64,000 nucleotides of DNA, taken from positions 5,518,001 to 5,582,000 of the forward strand of contig NZ_LT629971.1 in the NCBI RefSeq assembly GCF_900108565.1. Reading direction: 5' to 3'. The position numbers and the translations under genes are program-made. Shown here in pieces: positions 7,269 to 17,316 of the stretch (position 1 is the first letter of the stretch; each line of letters begins with the position of its first letter). The notes beneath the pieces are model-generated. The model did not search any database, was not told the DNA's origin, and was given only the letters and a program-made list of their open reading frames with translations. The DNA is from Mycolicibacterium rutilum (GTDB taxonomy: Bacteria; Actinomycetota; Actinomycetes; Mycobacteriales; Mycobacteriaceae).

Positions 7269-10200
7269 TCACGCCAGCGCGCGGGCGGCGTCGACCACCG
7301 ACACCATCCCGATCGCCGCCGCGTCGGCCGCCAATGCCGCCACTGCGGCCGTCCGCTCGGGCCCCGGCGCGGTCAGCTCACACTCCAGCAGGCGGCAGCG
7401 CAGCAGCGTGGGCACACCGCCGCTGCGCTCGGCCAGGTCGCGAGCGCGGGCCAGGTCGGCGCGGGCGCGGGCGTCGTCCCCGCGCAGCGCGTGCAGGCGC
7501 GCAGTGGCCAGGCTCACCGGGCCCGCCGACCCGACCTGACCGAGCACCCCGATGCGGTCGGCGAACGGCGCGAGCTTGGCCAGCAGCAGGTCGGCGAATT
7601 CGGGCAGCCGGTGATCGGCGGCGAGGTGGGCCAGCAGCGTGTGATGGCCCAGCGTCGGCCAGATGTGGCCCTCGTCGGACCCCGCCCAGGTGCGCAGCGC
7701 CTCCTCGGCGTCGGCGCGTGCCTGCGGGCCGGTCGACAGCGTCAGCACCCCGGTGCGGACCACGCTGACGACGCCGGGGCCGCCGAACGCGTTGACGTCG
7801 CGCGCGGCCATCCAGTCGGCGGGCACGGGCCCGCCCTTCTCCCGCAACAGCGTCGCGGTCGCGAGCAGTGCGCTGCCCGCCTCGTACAGCTCGGTCTGCT
7901 CGTGCACGTGCGCGGCGATCGCGTGATGCCGCTCGGCCTCGGCGAAATCGCCGACCCACGCCGCGAGGACCGCCTCCATCCAGCGCAGCTGCGCGCGCAG
8001 CACCGGTAGCTTGATGTCCTCGCTGCCGGCGATCCCGGCCTGCAGGTGACGACGGGCCGCGGCGACGTCGCCGAGGTTCATCGCCGCCATCGTCGCGACC
8101 GAATGCGCGATCACCGCATCCTCGTGAGAACGGCTGTGCCGCAACGAGTTCAGGCGCTGCACCCACGCCAGCGTCTCGCGGCTGTGGGTCGCCACCCCCG
8201 AGTAGGTGACCAGCCGGCCCATCAGCACATCGGCCACCACGTCGCGATCACCTGCGGCCTCCGCGAGCCGGTCGGCGTCGTCGAGCAGCGTCGCGGCGAC
8301 AGCGGGATCGCGGTGATAGCAGTGGCCCACGGCCAGCGCGGACAGCACCCGCGCGCCGGCCGCCGGGTCGTCGGCGGCGAGCGCGGCGGCCCGCTCGAGC
8401 AGCACCAGCAACTCCCCCGGCTCGCGGCCCGGTGCCAGCCACGGCCACCCGCCGCTGGCCCGCAGCAGCGCGCTGGCCACCCGGCCGGTGGTGGCGATCC
8501 GCCCGGTACGCAACGCCTCGCCGAGATAGCGCTGCACGCTGTCGAGTACCAGTTGGCCGCGGCCCGCGCGGGAATGTGCCTCGAGCAGTTCCACCGTCAG
8601 CGCGTCACGCTCACCGTCGTCCCGCGACGACGAGGGCAGCCGGTCGTAGGCGTCCAGCGCTGCCTGCCACCACTGGGCGGCGATGTCCGAACTCCATTGC
8701 GCAGTGGCCTGTTCGGCGGCCAGCCGGCACGCCTGCACGACGTCGCCGGGTTCCACCAGCGGCTGCGCGGCGACCAAATGCTGCGCGCGGCGGGTCGGCG
8801 CGTCGGGGTCGGTGCTGTCGGCGAGCACCTCGCCGACCTTGGCGTGCACCCGCTGGCGGCGCAGCGCCGGCATGCCCGCCAGCAGCTGCTCGCGCAGCAG
8901 GCCGTGTGCGAACACGTAGCCGCCGCCGCCGTGCGCGGTGACGATGATCCGTTCGTCGGCGGCGTCGTCGAGGTGGTCGGCCAGGGTGTCGAGATCGAGC
9001 CCGGTCGTTCTGGCCAGCACCGGGACCGCGGACGCGTCGATCACATCGCCGATGACCGCCGCGGTGCGCAAGATCTGTACCACAACGGGATCCAGTGCGG
9101 CCAAACGGCGTTCGAGCACCACACGCACCGCGTGCGGAATCTCGGAGCCCGCCCGTTCGGCGCGGGGCAGCCGGGCGTATTCGGAGACGAAGAACGGGTT
9201 GCCGCCGGTGCGGTCGGCGAGTTCGGCCGCCTCGGCCGCGGTGACCGGTTCCTCGGCGATCTCACCAGCCAGCGTGGCGACGTCGGCCGACGACAGCGCG
9301 GGAACTTCGATGTGCCGGTTGTTTTTTCCGCGTGCGACGGTGCTCAGCAGGCGGGCCACCTCGGGTGTGTGTTCGCCGTCGCGGACGGTGACGAGCATCA
9401 GCACCGGCCGGCCGCGCAGGGCGCCCGCGACGTAGGCCAGGCAGCTCGCCGACGTGGGATCCGACCACTGCACATCGTCGACGACCACCGCCAGCGGCCG
9501 GCCCGCTGCCTCCAGCAGCGCTTGAATCCGTTCGTAGACATGAAATCTCGCGGTGTCGGGGTCGGCCCCGGCCGGCACTTCGAGCACCGCGTCGGCGTCG
9601 GCGCCCAGCGCGCGCACCAGCTGGCGCATCGGCCACCACGGCGGCGTGGCGCGCTCGTCGGGGCACCCGACCCACACGACGTCGGCGCCGCCCGCCGACA
9701 CCCGCTCCGAGATCTCCTCGGCCAGCCGCGTCTTGCCGATGCCGGGTGGCCCCGACAGCACCATCCAGCGAGTCGCCCCGGCGATCACCCCGGCCACGAT
9801 GTCGTCGGCGACGGACAGTTCGCGATTGCGGCCCACCAGCGGGGCGCGATGGGCGACGGGTTCGAAGACAGCCGCCGCGACGGCGTCCGCCGCGGGGCCC
9901 GAGATCGGCGCGGCGCCGCTCCATTCCGGCGACCGCGGCCACGCCGCGAGTTCCGGGGCCTGGCGCAGCACCGCGGTCTGCAGTTCACGCAGCTCCGGTC
10001 CGGGTTCGAGGCCGAGTTCCGCGTCGAGGAGTTTGGCGTGGCGGGTGTAAACCTCCAGCGCCTCGGCGGCCCGGCCCGCCCGGTACAACGTCAACATCTG
10101 CAGCCGGCAGCCGCGATCGGCGAGCGGGTCCAGCGCACGCAGCCGCGACACCTCGGTCAGCGCCGCCGGCAGGCGGCCCAACGCCAGCAGCGAGATCACC

Positions 10201-10706
10201 CTGTCGGCAACGCATTCGGTGTGCATCTCGGCGATGCGGGCGGCCTCCTCGCGCGCCCAGGCGGCGTCGGCCAGGTCCTCGAGCAGCGGCCCGCGCATCA
10301 GGTTCAGGGCCGCGTCGGCCTCGGCGAGTCCCTGCTCCCAGCGTTCGGCCTCCACCGCGGCCGCGGCCCGAGCGCAGTGCGCCGCGAACGCGGTGACATC
10401 GACCGAGTCGGGATCGACCTCGAGGTAATACCCGGGCGGCTGCCGCACGATCGGGGACGCCATCTGCGACTCACCGGACGCCGCGCGCAGCGCCCGGCGC
10501 AGGTTCGAGATGTAGGCCTGCAGGCTGGCGGTCGCGCTGTCCGGCACGTCGTCGCCCCACACCGCGTCGATGAGCCGGTCCACCGAGACCACCCGGCCCC
10601 GCGCCAGCAACAGCGCGGCGAGCACCACCCGCTGCTTGTGCGGGCCGACGTCGACCGTCGAGTCGGCCCGGACCACCTGCAGTGGCCCCAGTAACCGATA
10701 GTGCAC
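7269..10706 (-). CDS. SARP/BTAD-family transcriptional regulator with AAA ATPase domain
   Basis: A 1145-residue regulator with a GTG start. Residues 1-95 form an OmpR-like winged helix (MHYRLLGPLQV; LQAYISNLRRAL). Residues 95-245 form the bacterial transcriptional activation domain (DVTAFAAHCARA; EVYTRHAKLLDAELGLEPGPEL). A STAND-like ATPase follows, with Walker A GPPGIGKT at 319-326 and Walker B AVVVDDVQWSD near 405-415. The C-terminal half is an alanine-rich helical repeat region of the TPR type. Such proteins activate pathway genes on binding ATP and a signal. The target is unknown; the downstream flavin oxidoreductase gene is one candidate. Confidence 0.88.
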   Translation of the reverse strand: MHYRLLGPLQVVRADSTVDVGPHKQRVVLAALLLARGRVVSVDRLIDAVWGDDVPDSATASLQAYISNLRRALRAASGESQMASPIVRQPPGYYLEVDPDSVDVTAFAAHCARAAAAVEAERWEQGLAEADAALNLMRGPLLEDLADAAWAREEAARIAEMHTECVADRVISLLALGRLPAALTEVSRLRALDPLADRGCRLQMLTLYRAGRAAEALEVYTRHAKLLDAELGLEPGPELRELQTAVLRQAPELAAWPRSPEWSGAAPISGPAADAVAAAVFEPVAHRAPLVGRNRELSVADDIVAGVIAGATRWMVLSGPPGIGKTRLAEEISERVSAGGADVVWVGCPDERATPPWWPMRQLVRALGADADAVLEVPAGADPDTARFHVYERIQALLEAAGRPLAVVVDDVQWSDPTSASCLAYVAGALRGRPVLMLVTVRDGEHTPEVARLLSTVARGKNNRHIEVPALSSADVATLAGEIAEEPVTAAEAAELADRTGGNPFFVSEYARLPRAERAGSEIPHAVRVVLERRLAALDPVVVQILRTAAVIGDVIDASAVPVLARTTGLDLDTLADHLDDAADERIIVTAHGGGGYVFAHGLLREQLLAGMPALRRQRVHAKVGEVLADSTDPDAPTRRAQHLVAAQPLVEPGDVVQACRLAAEQATAQWSSDIAAQWWQAALDAYDRLPSSSRDDGERDALTVELLEAHSRAGRGQLVLDSVQRYLGEALRTGRIATTGRVASALLRASGGWPWLAPGREPGELLVLLERAAALAADDPAAGARVLSALAVGHCYHRDPAVAATLLDDADRLAEAAGDRDVVADVLMGRLVTYSGVATHSRETLAWVQRLNSLRHSRSHEDAVIAHSVATMAAMNLGDVAAARRHLQAGIAGSEDIKLPVLRAQLRWMEAVLAAWVGDFAEAERHHAIAAHVHEQTELYEAGSALLATATLLREKGGPVPADWMAARDVNAFGGPGVVSVVRTGVLTLSTGPQARADAEEALRTWAGSDEGHIWPTLGHHTLLAHLAADHRLPEFADLLLAKLAPFADRIGVLGQVGSAGPVSLATARLHALRGDDARARADLARARDLAERSGGVPTLLRCRLLECELTAPGPERTAAVAALAADAAAIGMVSVVDAARALA

Positions 10707-10716
10707 CGGCGGCGGC

Positions 10717-13700
10717 TCAGCCCGCCGACTGGTACTTGCTCATCGCGTCGTCGAGACGCTGCAGCGCTTCACCGTACTCAGCGAAATCGCCACCCTGCTG
10801 CGCCTCCCGCAGCGCGTCGAGCGCGGAGTTGACCTCCTGCAGCGCAGCGGCTTTCGCACCCGACAACTCCACCGGTCCGCCCGGCGGCACCGCGGCGGGG
10901 GTGGGCACCTCCGGAGCCCGGCCCTCCTGGTTGGCCGGCGGCCGTCCTGTCGGCGGTTGACCGTCGGCGGGCGGCTGCGCGGCGGGCTGGCCACCCGCGC
11001 CGGCCAACGGCGCGGGCCCGGTCGCGGTGGCGTCGGCGCCGGGACCGAACAACTCGGTGAGCGCGTCGCGCACCGTCGGCCCGTAGCCGACCTTGTCGTT
11101 GTACATCATCGCCACACGGATCAGGCGCGGATACGACGACGCCGCATCACTGGCGCCCGGCGACGCGTACACCGGTGCGACATAGAGCAATCCGCCTTGG
11201 GCCACCGGCAGTGTCAGCAGGTTGCCCCACCGGATGCGGTTCTGGTTGTCGCGGCCGATGACGCCGAGGTCCTGGCTGACCGCGGTGTCGGTGCTGATCG
11301 CGTTGAACGCCAGCTTCGGACCGTTGACCTGACCGGGAATGGTCAGCACCGTGAGCTTGCCGTAGGTGTCGGGATCCGAACTGGCGCTGATGTAAGCCGC
11401 CAGGAAGTCGCGACGGAACCGGTTCATCGCGCTGGTCAACTGGAACGACGGCGAACTGTCGTTGGCTGCAAGGTCTTTGGCGACGATGTAGTACGGCGGC
11501 TGGTAGCTGCTGGCCGTCGGGTTCGGATCCAGCGGCACGTCCCAGAAGTCCGACGTCGAGAAGAACGTGATCGGGTCATCGACGTGGTACTTGGCCAACA
11601 GCGCGCGCTGCACCTTGAACATGTCCTCGGGGTAGCGCAGATGCTGCTGCAGTTCGGGGGTGATGTCGCTCTTGGGTTTGATCGTGCCAGGGAACACGTT
11701 CATCCAGGCGTGCAGCACGGGATCCTGCTCGTCCTGCGCGTAGAGCGTCACCGTTCCGTCGTAGGCGTCGACGGTGGCCTTGACCGAGTTGCGGATGTAG
11801 GACACCTGCTTGTCCGGGGCCAGCCGGTTGATCGCCACCTCATTGGAGTCGGCGGTGGCGCTCGACAGCGTCGTCAACTCCGAGTACGGGTAGTTGTCCA
11901 ACGTGGTGTAGCCGTCGACGATCCACACCATCCGCTTGTTGACGATCGCGGGGTACACGCTGGTGTCGGTGGTCAGCCACGGTGCCACCGCCTCCACCCG
12001 GTCTGCCGGGTCGCGGTTGAACAGGATCTTGCTGTTCTCGCCGATCACGTTGGAGAACAGGAAGTTCCGCTCGGCGAACTTCGCGGCGAACACCGAGCGC
12101 GCCAGCCAGTTGCCGATCGGCACGCCGCCGCGGCCGGTGTAGGTGTAGTTGCGGGTCTCGGTGTTGGTCTCGTAGTCGTATTCGCGCGGGGCGCCGTTCT
12201 CCCCGACGATCGCGTAGTCGGCCGGGGTGTTGGCGATGACCGGCCCGTAGTAGATGCGCGGCTGGTCGAGCGGGGCGGGACCCGGTGAGATCACCTGACC
12301 GTTGGGGCCGACCACGCTGGCCAGGAACTCGGGGTAGCCGCCGTTCTGGTTGGGGTCGTTGGCCACCCCGCGCACGGTGTTGGCCGGCGAGGCGATGAAC
12401 CCGTTGCCGTGGGTGTAGACGGAATGGCGGTTGATCCAGTCGCGCTGGTTGTCGATCAACCGGTCCGGGTTCAACTCGCGGGCGGCGACCACGAAGTCGC
12501 GCAGGTTGCCGTCGCGGCCGACGTAGCGGTCCATCGACAGCTGGTCGGGGAAGTAGTAGAAGTTCTTGCCCTGCTGGAACTGGGTGAACGCGGGGCTGAC
12601 GATCGTCGGGTCGAGCAGACGGATGTTCGAGGTCGTCGCGCGGTCGGCGGCGACCTGCTGGGCGGTCGCCTGCGCGTCGCCGCTGTAGTCGCGGTAGGTG
12701 ACCACTTCGTCGGTCAGCCCGTAGGCCTGTCTGGTGGCGGCGATGCTGCGGCTGATGTATTCGCTTTCCTTCTGCGCCGCATTCGGTTTGACGCTGAACT
12801 GCTCGACGACCAGCGGCCAGCCGGCGCCGACCACCATCGACGACAGCAGCAGCAGCACCACGCCGATCGCGGGGATGCGCAGATCGCGCAGCACGATCGC
12901 CGAGAACACCGCGGCGGCGCAGATGATCGCGATCGCCATCAGGATCAGCTTGGCGGGCAGCACGGCATTGATGTCGGTGTAGCCGGCGCCGGTGAACGGC
13001 TTACCGCCGCGCGTGTGGCTGAGCAGCTCGTAGCGGTCCAGCCAGTAGGCGACGGCCTTGAGCAGCATCAGGACACCGACCAGGGTGATCAGCTGGATGC
13101 GGGCGGCGCGGCTGAGCGCGCCGGCGCGACCGGACAACCGGATGCCGCCGAACAGGTAGTGGCCCAACAGGTTCGCGATGAACGCCAGGAACGTCGCGAC
13201 GAACAGGTAGTTCAGCACCAGCCGGTAGAACGGCAGGTCGAACGCGTAGAAGCCGAGATCCTTGCCGAACTGCGGGTCGTTGATCCCGAAGTTGTTGCCG
13301 TGCAGGAAGAGCTGCACCGTCTCCCACTGCCCGACCGCGAACAGCCCGACGAACAACCCGATCAGTGCGGGCACCCCGATGCCGACCAGCCGCAGCCGGG
13401 TCATCACCGCGGTCCGGTACCGGGCGACCGGGTCGTTGGGCCCGTTGGTCGGCACGAACACCGGGCGGGTGCGGTAGGCCAGGGCCATCCCGGCGAACAG
13501 GATGACGCCGATCAGCAACGCCACCACCAGGAACAGGATGATCTGGGTGACCAGCACGGTGGTGAACACCGAGCGGTAGCCGAGTTCGCCGAACCACAGC
13601 CAGTTGACGTAGGTGTCGATCAGCCGCTGCCCGAACAACACCAACACCAGGGCGAAGACCCCCACCCCGATGAGGATCCGGCTACGTCGTGTCAGCATCG

Positions 13701-13728
13701 GCATTCGTGCCGCGGGCCGCATACCCAC
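10717..13728 (-). CDS. UPF0182 family integral membrane protein
   Basis: A 1003-residue UPF0182 protein, matching the M. tuberculosis Rv3193c-type sequence recalled in this location. The N-terminal third holds about seven hydrophobic segments (for example LIGVGVFALVLVLFG). A large extracytoplasmic region follows with conserved stretches such as FQQGKNFYYFPDQ and RNFLFSNVIG. The C-terminus is a Pro/Ala/Gly-rich linker and a short coiled-coil-like end. Function is unknown. ATG 13728 is used, with an internal ATG 24 bp later as an alternative. It is close behind the BTAD gene but reads toward it, with an 11-bp gap. Confidence 0.9.
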   Translation of the reverse strand: MGMRPAARMPMLTRRSRILIGVGVFALVLVLFGQRLIDTYVNWLWFGELGYRSVFTTVLVTQIILFLVVALLIGVILFAGMALAYRTRPVFVPTNGPNDPVARYRTAVMTRLRLVGIGVPALIGLFVGLFAVGQWETVQLFLHGNNFGINDPQFGKDLGFYAFDLPFYRLVLNYLFVATFLAFIANLLGHYLFGGIRLSGRAGALSRAARIQLITLVGVLMLLKAVAYWLDRYELLSHTRGGKPFTGAGYTDINAVLPAKLILMAIAIICAAAVFSAIVLRDLRIPAIGVVLLLLSSMVVGAGWPLVVEQFSVKPNAAQKESEYISRSIAATRQAYGLTDEVVTYRDYSGDAQATAQQVAADRATTSNIRLLDPTIVSPAFTQFQQGKNFYYFPDQLSMDRYVGRDGNLRDFVVAARELNPDRLIDNQRDWINRHSVYTHGNGFIASPANTVRGVANDPNQNGGYPEFLASVVGPNGQVISPGPAPLDQPRIYYGPVIANTPADYAIVGENGAPREYDYETNTETRNYTYTGRGGVPIGNWLARSVFAAKFAERNFLFSNVIGENSKILFNRDPADRVEAVAPWLTTDTSVYPAIVNKRMVWIVDGYTTLDNYPYSELTTLSSATADSNEVAINRLAPDKQVSYIRNSVKATVDAYDGTVTLYAQDEQDPVLHAWMNVFPGTIKPKSDITPELQQHLRYPEDMFKVQRALLAKYHVDDPITFFSTSDFWDVPLDPNPTASSYQPPYYIVAKDLAANDSSPSFQLTSAMNRFRRDFLAAYISASSDPDTYGKLTVLTIPGQVNGPKLAFNAISTDTAVSQDLGVIGRDNQNRIRWGNLLTLPVAQGGLLYVAPVYASPGASDAASSYPRLIRVAMMYNDKVGYGPTVRDALTELFGPGADATATGPAPLAGAGGQPAAQPPADGQPPTGRPPANQEGRAPEVPTPAAVPPGGPVELSGAKAAALQEVNSALDALREAQQGGDFAEYGEALQRLDDAMSKYQSAG

Positions 13729-13816
13729 TCGTCGACTCCAGTCGTTTTTCCCAGATCGTCACTCTGACGTGCCCCAACTCTACGCAACCGCGGTTCGGGT
13801 TTGGCCGGGCGTTGAC

Positions 13817-14839
13817 CTAGCAGTGCGGTCGTTCGCCACCGGCGGACAACGTCTTCAGGGCGTCGACGGCGGTCGCCAGGGTGTCGACCTTGACCAGTTC
13901 GAGGCCTTCCTGCGGTGCGGTCTTGGCTTCCTCGCAGTTGTCGGCCGGCACCAGGAACATCGTCGCGCCGGCTTCGCGGGCGGCCAGCATCTTGTGGGTG
14001 ATGCCGCCGATCGAGCCGACCTCGCCGTCGCCGGTGATGGTGCCGGTGCCTGCGACGAACTGGCCGTCGTTGAGGTCGCCGGTGGTCAGCTTGTCCACCA
14101 CGGCCAGCGAGAACATCAGGCCTGCCGAGGGGCCGCCGATGTTGGCGAGGTTGAACTGGATGAAGAACGGCGCCCACGGCGCGTCGAGCACCCCGATGCC
14201 CAGGTAGCCCTGGTCGCGTTCGGGGTGCTTGCCCAGCGTGATCGTCGCGACGCCGGGCGCGGCGTCCTTGCGGCGGTAGTCCAGCACGACGGTGTCGCCG
14301 GGTTTGGTGTCGGTGAGCAGCGCCTGGAACTGCTCGAGGTTGGCGACCGGCTTGCCGTTGACGGCGTCGATCGCGTCGCCGTCCTCGAGCTTGCCCGCCG
14401 ACGGCCCGTCGTCGTTGACGTTCTCCACGGTGACCGACATCGGGTACTTGAGGTAGAGCAGCGCGGCGTACTCGGCGCTGTCCTCGGACTGGCGGAAGTC
14501 GGTGGTGTTGGCCTCTTCGACCTCTTCGCGGGTCTTGTCCGGCGGATACACCAGGTCGCGCGGCACCAGCTGTTCGCGGCCCGACAGCCACAGCGCCATC
14601 GCCTGGCCCAGGGTGAGCTGGTCGCGCTGCGACACCGTGGTCATGTTGAGGTGCCCGGTCGTGGGATAGACGTCGGTGCCCTCGATGTCGACGACCTCTT
14701 TACCGTCGATCTCGCCGAGGGTGTTGAACGTCGGCCCCGGGCCCAGCGACACGTAGGGCACCGTCACCACCGACACCAGCAGCCCGAAGACGAGGATCGG
14801 GACGAGCGCGACGAGCAACGTCAGAGTCCGCCTGTTCAC
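13817..14839 (-). CDS. PDZ-domain Lon-like (S16) serine protease
   Basis: A 340-residue membrane-anchored protease. One N-terminal transmembrane helix (LTLLVALVPILVFGLLVSVV) is followed by a PDZ domain (DGPSAGKLEDGDAIDAVNGKPV). A Lon-type proteolytic domain then carries the catalytic-serine motif GGPSAGLMFSLAVVDKL and a lysine in GGITHKMLAAREAG. GTG 14839 gives the family N-terminus MNRRTLTLLV; a TTG at 14848 would add three residues. It likely acts at the outer face of the membrane. Substrates are unknown. It matches the Rv3194c position. Confidence 0.9.
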   Translation of the reverse strand: MNRRTLTLLVALVPILVFGLLVSVVTVPYVSLGPGPTFNTLGEIDGKEVVDIEGTDVYPTTGHLNMTTVSQRDQLTLGQAMALWLSGREQLVPRDLVYPPDKTREEVEEANTTDFRQSEDSAEYAALLYLKYPMSVTVENVNDDGPSAGKLEDGDAIDAVNGKPVANLEQFQALLTDTKPGDTVVLDYRRKDAAPGVATITLGKHPERDQGYLGIGVLDAPWAPFFIQFNLANIGGPSAGLMFSLAVVDKLTTGDLNDGQFVAGTGTITGDGEVGSIGGITHKMLAAREAGATMFLVPADNCEEAKTAPQEGLELVKVDTLATAVDALKTLSAGGERPHC

Positions 14840-14937
14840 GTCGCCCAATGTAAAGGTTGGGGCTGCGGAGCCCCCGGTTCGCTCTCAGCGCAGCCGCCGG
14901 TCCACACCGCGCGGCGGCGATGAGTACCGTTGAGGTC

Positions 14938-16317
14938 ATGGCTGACCTGCCTTTCGGCTTCTCCTCCGGAGACGACCCCGAGCGCGACAAGCGCAAGAAA
15001 GACCCCGACGGTGGGTCCGGGGACCCCTTCGGCATGGGTTTTGCAGGCGGCTCCGAGTTCGACATGAGCCAGCTGGGCCAGATCTTCAGCAAGCTCGGCG
15101 AGATGTTCAGCGGCGCCGGCGGCGCGATGGCCGGCGGCAAGCAGGCCGGCCCTGTCAACTACGACCTGGCCCGGCAGCTGGCGTCCAGCCAGATCGGCTT
15201 CGTCGCCCCGGTGCCGGAGTCGACCAGTTCCGCGATCGGTGACGCCGTGCGGCTGGCCGAGACCTGGCTCGACGGGGTGACCGCGCTGCCCGCCGGCACC
15301 AGCAAGGCCGTGGCGTGGACGCCGACGGACTGGATCGACAACACGCTGGAGCGCTGGAAGCGGCTGTGCGACCCGGTGGCCGAACAGATCTCGACGGTGT
15401 GGGCGTCGACGCTGCCGGAGGAGGCCAGGAGCATGGCCGGTCCGCTGCTGTCGATGATGACGCAGATGGGCGGGATGGCGTTCGGCTCCCAGCTCGGTCA
15501 GGCGCTGGGCAAGCTGTCGCGAGAAGTGTTGACCTCCACCGACGTTGGGCTTCCGCTCGGACCCAAGGGTGTGGCGGCGCTGATGCCCGAGGCGATCGAG
15601 TCGCTGTCCGAGGGCCTCGAGCAGCCGCGCAGCGAGATCCTGACGTTCCTGGCCGCCCGGGAGGCCGCGCACCACCGGCTGTTCAGCCACGTGCCGTGGC
15701 TGTCGAGCCAGCTGCTCAACGCCGTCGAGGCGTTCGCCAAGGGCATGAAGATCGACATGAGCGGCATCGAGGAGCTGGCCGCAGGGTTCAACCCGGCCGC
15801 ACTGGCCGACCCGTCGCAGCTCGAGCAGCTGCTCAATCAGGGCATCTTCGAGCCGAAGGCCACCCCCGAGCAGACCGCGGCCCTCGAGCGCCTCGAGACG
15901 CTGCTGGCGCTGATCGAGGGCTGGGTGCAGACCGTCGTCGCCGAGGCGCTGGGTGACCGTATCCCCGGCACGTCGGCGCTGGCCGAGATGCTGCGCCGGC
16001 GCCGCGCCACCGGCGGACCGGCCGAGCAGACGTTCGCGACGCTGGTCGGGCTGGAGTTGCGGCCGCGCAAGATGCGCGAGGCCGCCGTGCTGTGGGAGCG
16101 GCTGACCCAGGCGGTCGGCGCCGACGCCCGCGACGCGGTGTGGCAGCACCCGGATCTGCTGCCCAGCCCGCAGGACCTCGACGAGCCCGCGGGGTTCATC
16201 GACCGGATGGTCGGCGGCGACACCAGCGGTATGGACAGCGCCATCGAGGAGGCGATCGCCGACCTCGAGAAGGATCTGCAGGATCCCGACCGCGGCAAGG
16301 ACGACCCGCAGCTCTGA
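14938..16317 (+). CDS. Zincin-like putative metallohydrolase (DUF2342 family)
   Basis: A 459-residue actinobacterial protein of the zincin-2/DUF2342 type. The N-terminus is charged and Gly-rich (MADLPFGFSSGDDPERDKRK). The candidate zinc-site segment REAAHHRLFSHVPWL is about half-way along. It replaces a classical HExxH, so catalysis is uncertain. It starts a run of three co-directional genes (with the E1-like and ABC1 genes) and is divergent from the S16 protease. It corresponds to the Rv3195 position. Confidence 0.82.
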   Translation: MADLPFGFSSGDDPERDKRKKDPDGGSGDPFGMGFAGGSEFDMSQLGQIFSKLGEMFSGAGGAMAGGKQAGPVNYDLARQLASSQIGFVAPVPESTSSAIGDAVRLAETWLDGVTALPAGTSKAVAWTPTDWIDNTLERWKRLCDPVAEQISTVWASTLPEEARSMAGPLLSMMTQMGGMAFGSQLGQALGKLSREVLTSTDVGLPLGPKGVAALMPEAIESLSEGLEQPRSEILTFLAAREAAHHRLFSHVPWLSSQLLNAVEAFAKGMKIDMSGIEELAAGFNPAALADPSQLEQLLNQGIFEPKATPEQTAALERLETLLALIEGWVQTVVAEALGDRIPGTSALAEMLRRRRATGGPAEQTFATLVGLELRPRKMREAAVLWERLTQAVGADARDAVWQHPDLLPSPQDLDEPAGFIDRMVGGDTSGMDSAIEEAIADLEKDLQDPDRGKDDPQL

Positions 16318-16324
16318 CTTGCGC

Positions 16325-16381
16325 CGAGTGGCCAGTTATCGCGCGGTTTTCGAGGGATCCCGCCGCGTAAGTGGCCACTCG
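16325..16381. terminator. Long imperfect inverted repeat
   Basis: CGAGTGGCCA (16325-16334) is inverted as TGGCCACTCG (16372-16381), with a further inner pairing GCGCGG / CCGCGT. It sits 8 bp after the zincin-like gene stop and 60 bp before the E1-like gene. It may terminate the upstream transcript or be a repetitive palindrome. No T-tract follows. Confidence 0.4.
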
Positions 16382-16440
16382 GGCGCATAGCCCTGTGGAT
16401 AACTCGCGGCGGGGTGGCCGCGGCGTGGCACGCTCGATCG

Positions 16441-17274
16441 ATGACGCGTTACGCGTTGAACTCCGCGACCCCGGTGCTGCTGCGCCCCGACGGCGCCGTG
16501 CAGGTGGGGTGGGATCCGCGGCGCGCCGTGCTGATCCGGCCGCCGGCCGGAATGACCGCCTCGACGCTGGCGATGCTGCTGCGCCACCTGCAATCCGGAG
16601 CGACGACCGCCGACCTGCAGCAGGCGGCGCCCGACGTCGAGCGCGCCGTGCTGGACGGCCTGATCGGCGCGCTGGTGAAGGCGCGGGTGCTGACCGCGGA
16701 TGCGGCGCGCCGCGGCCGGAGTGCGGCGGTGCGCGTGCACGGCCGCGGCCCGCTGTCGGATCTGCTGCTCGGCGCGCTGCGCTGTTCGGGGGCCCGGGTC
16801 ACCCACAGCAACCGCAGCGACGCCGGTGCGCCGCCGGGTTCACTCGACCTGGTGGTGCTCGCCGACTATCTGGTGGCCGACCCGCGAATGGTGCGCGATC
16901 TGCACGCCGGGCAGGTGCCGCATCTGCCGGTGCGGGTGCGAGACGGCGTCGGCCTGGTCGGACCGTTGGTCATCCCCGGCGTGACGAGCTGCCTGGGGTG
17001 CGCCGATCTGCACCGCAGCGACCGCGACCCGGCCTGGCCGGCGGTCGCCGCCCAGCTGCGCCACACGGTCGGCGCCGCTGACCGCGCGACCGTGCTGGCC
17101 ACCGCGGCGCTGGCGCTCAACCAGATCGACCGGGTCGTGCGGGCCGTCGGTGGCGAGCGTTCGGGCGCCGGCGATGAGCCGCCCCCTGCGCTCGACAGCA
17201 CGCTGGAGTTCGACGTCAACGTCGGCGCAGTCGCGGTGCGCCGGTGGAGCCGTCATCCCCGGTGCACATGCTGA
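16441..17274 (+). CDS. E1/ThiF-like, TOMM cyclodehydratase-related protein
   Basis: A 277-residue protein resembling the leader-binding/E1-like partner of azoline-forming cyclodehydratases. An N-terminal winged-helix-like domain (PVLLRPDGAVQVGWDPRRAV, then DGLIGALVKARVL) leads to a degenerate nucleotide-fold region (HGRGPLSDLL near 100-109, where active E1 enzymes have a fuller glycine loop). A probable zinc site is formed by C184/C187 (SCLGCADLH) and C275/C277 at the end (RCTC). No precursor peptide or obvious catalytic YcaO gene lies nearby. It corresponds to the conserved Rv3196 locus. The fold call is moderately sure; the reaction is unknown. Confidence 0.7.
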   Translation: MTRYALNSATPVLLRPDGAVQVGWDPRRAVLIRPPAGMTASTLAMLLRHLQSGATTADLQQAAPDVERAVLDGLIGALVKARVLTADAARRGRSAAVRVHGRGPLSDLLLGALRCSGARVTHSNRSDAGAPPGSLDLVVLADYLVADPRMVRDLHAGQVPHLPVRVRDGVGLVGPLVIPGVTSCLGCADLHRSDRDPAWPAVAAQLRHTVGAADRATVLATAALALNQIDRVVRAVGGERSGAGDEPPPALDSTLEFDVNVGAVAVRRWSRHPRCTC

Positions 17275-17316
17275 CTACGGGCGTTGGCAAGTCGTTGCGA
17301 AGTGTTCAGCGTCGTC

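Noticed and set aside
8046..10694. 882-codon plus-strand open frame opposite the BTAD regulator
   Set aside because: High GC content keeps the opposite frame open; the translation is Arg/Gly/His/Gln-rich with no domain, while the minus strand encodes a well-formed SARP-ATPase.
12409..13767. 452-codon plus-strand open frame opposite UPF0182
   Set aside because: Asp/Gln/His-rich low-complexity shadow of a conserved membrane protein gene.
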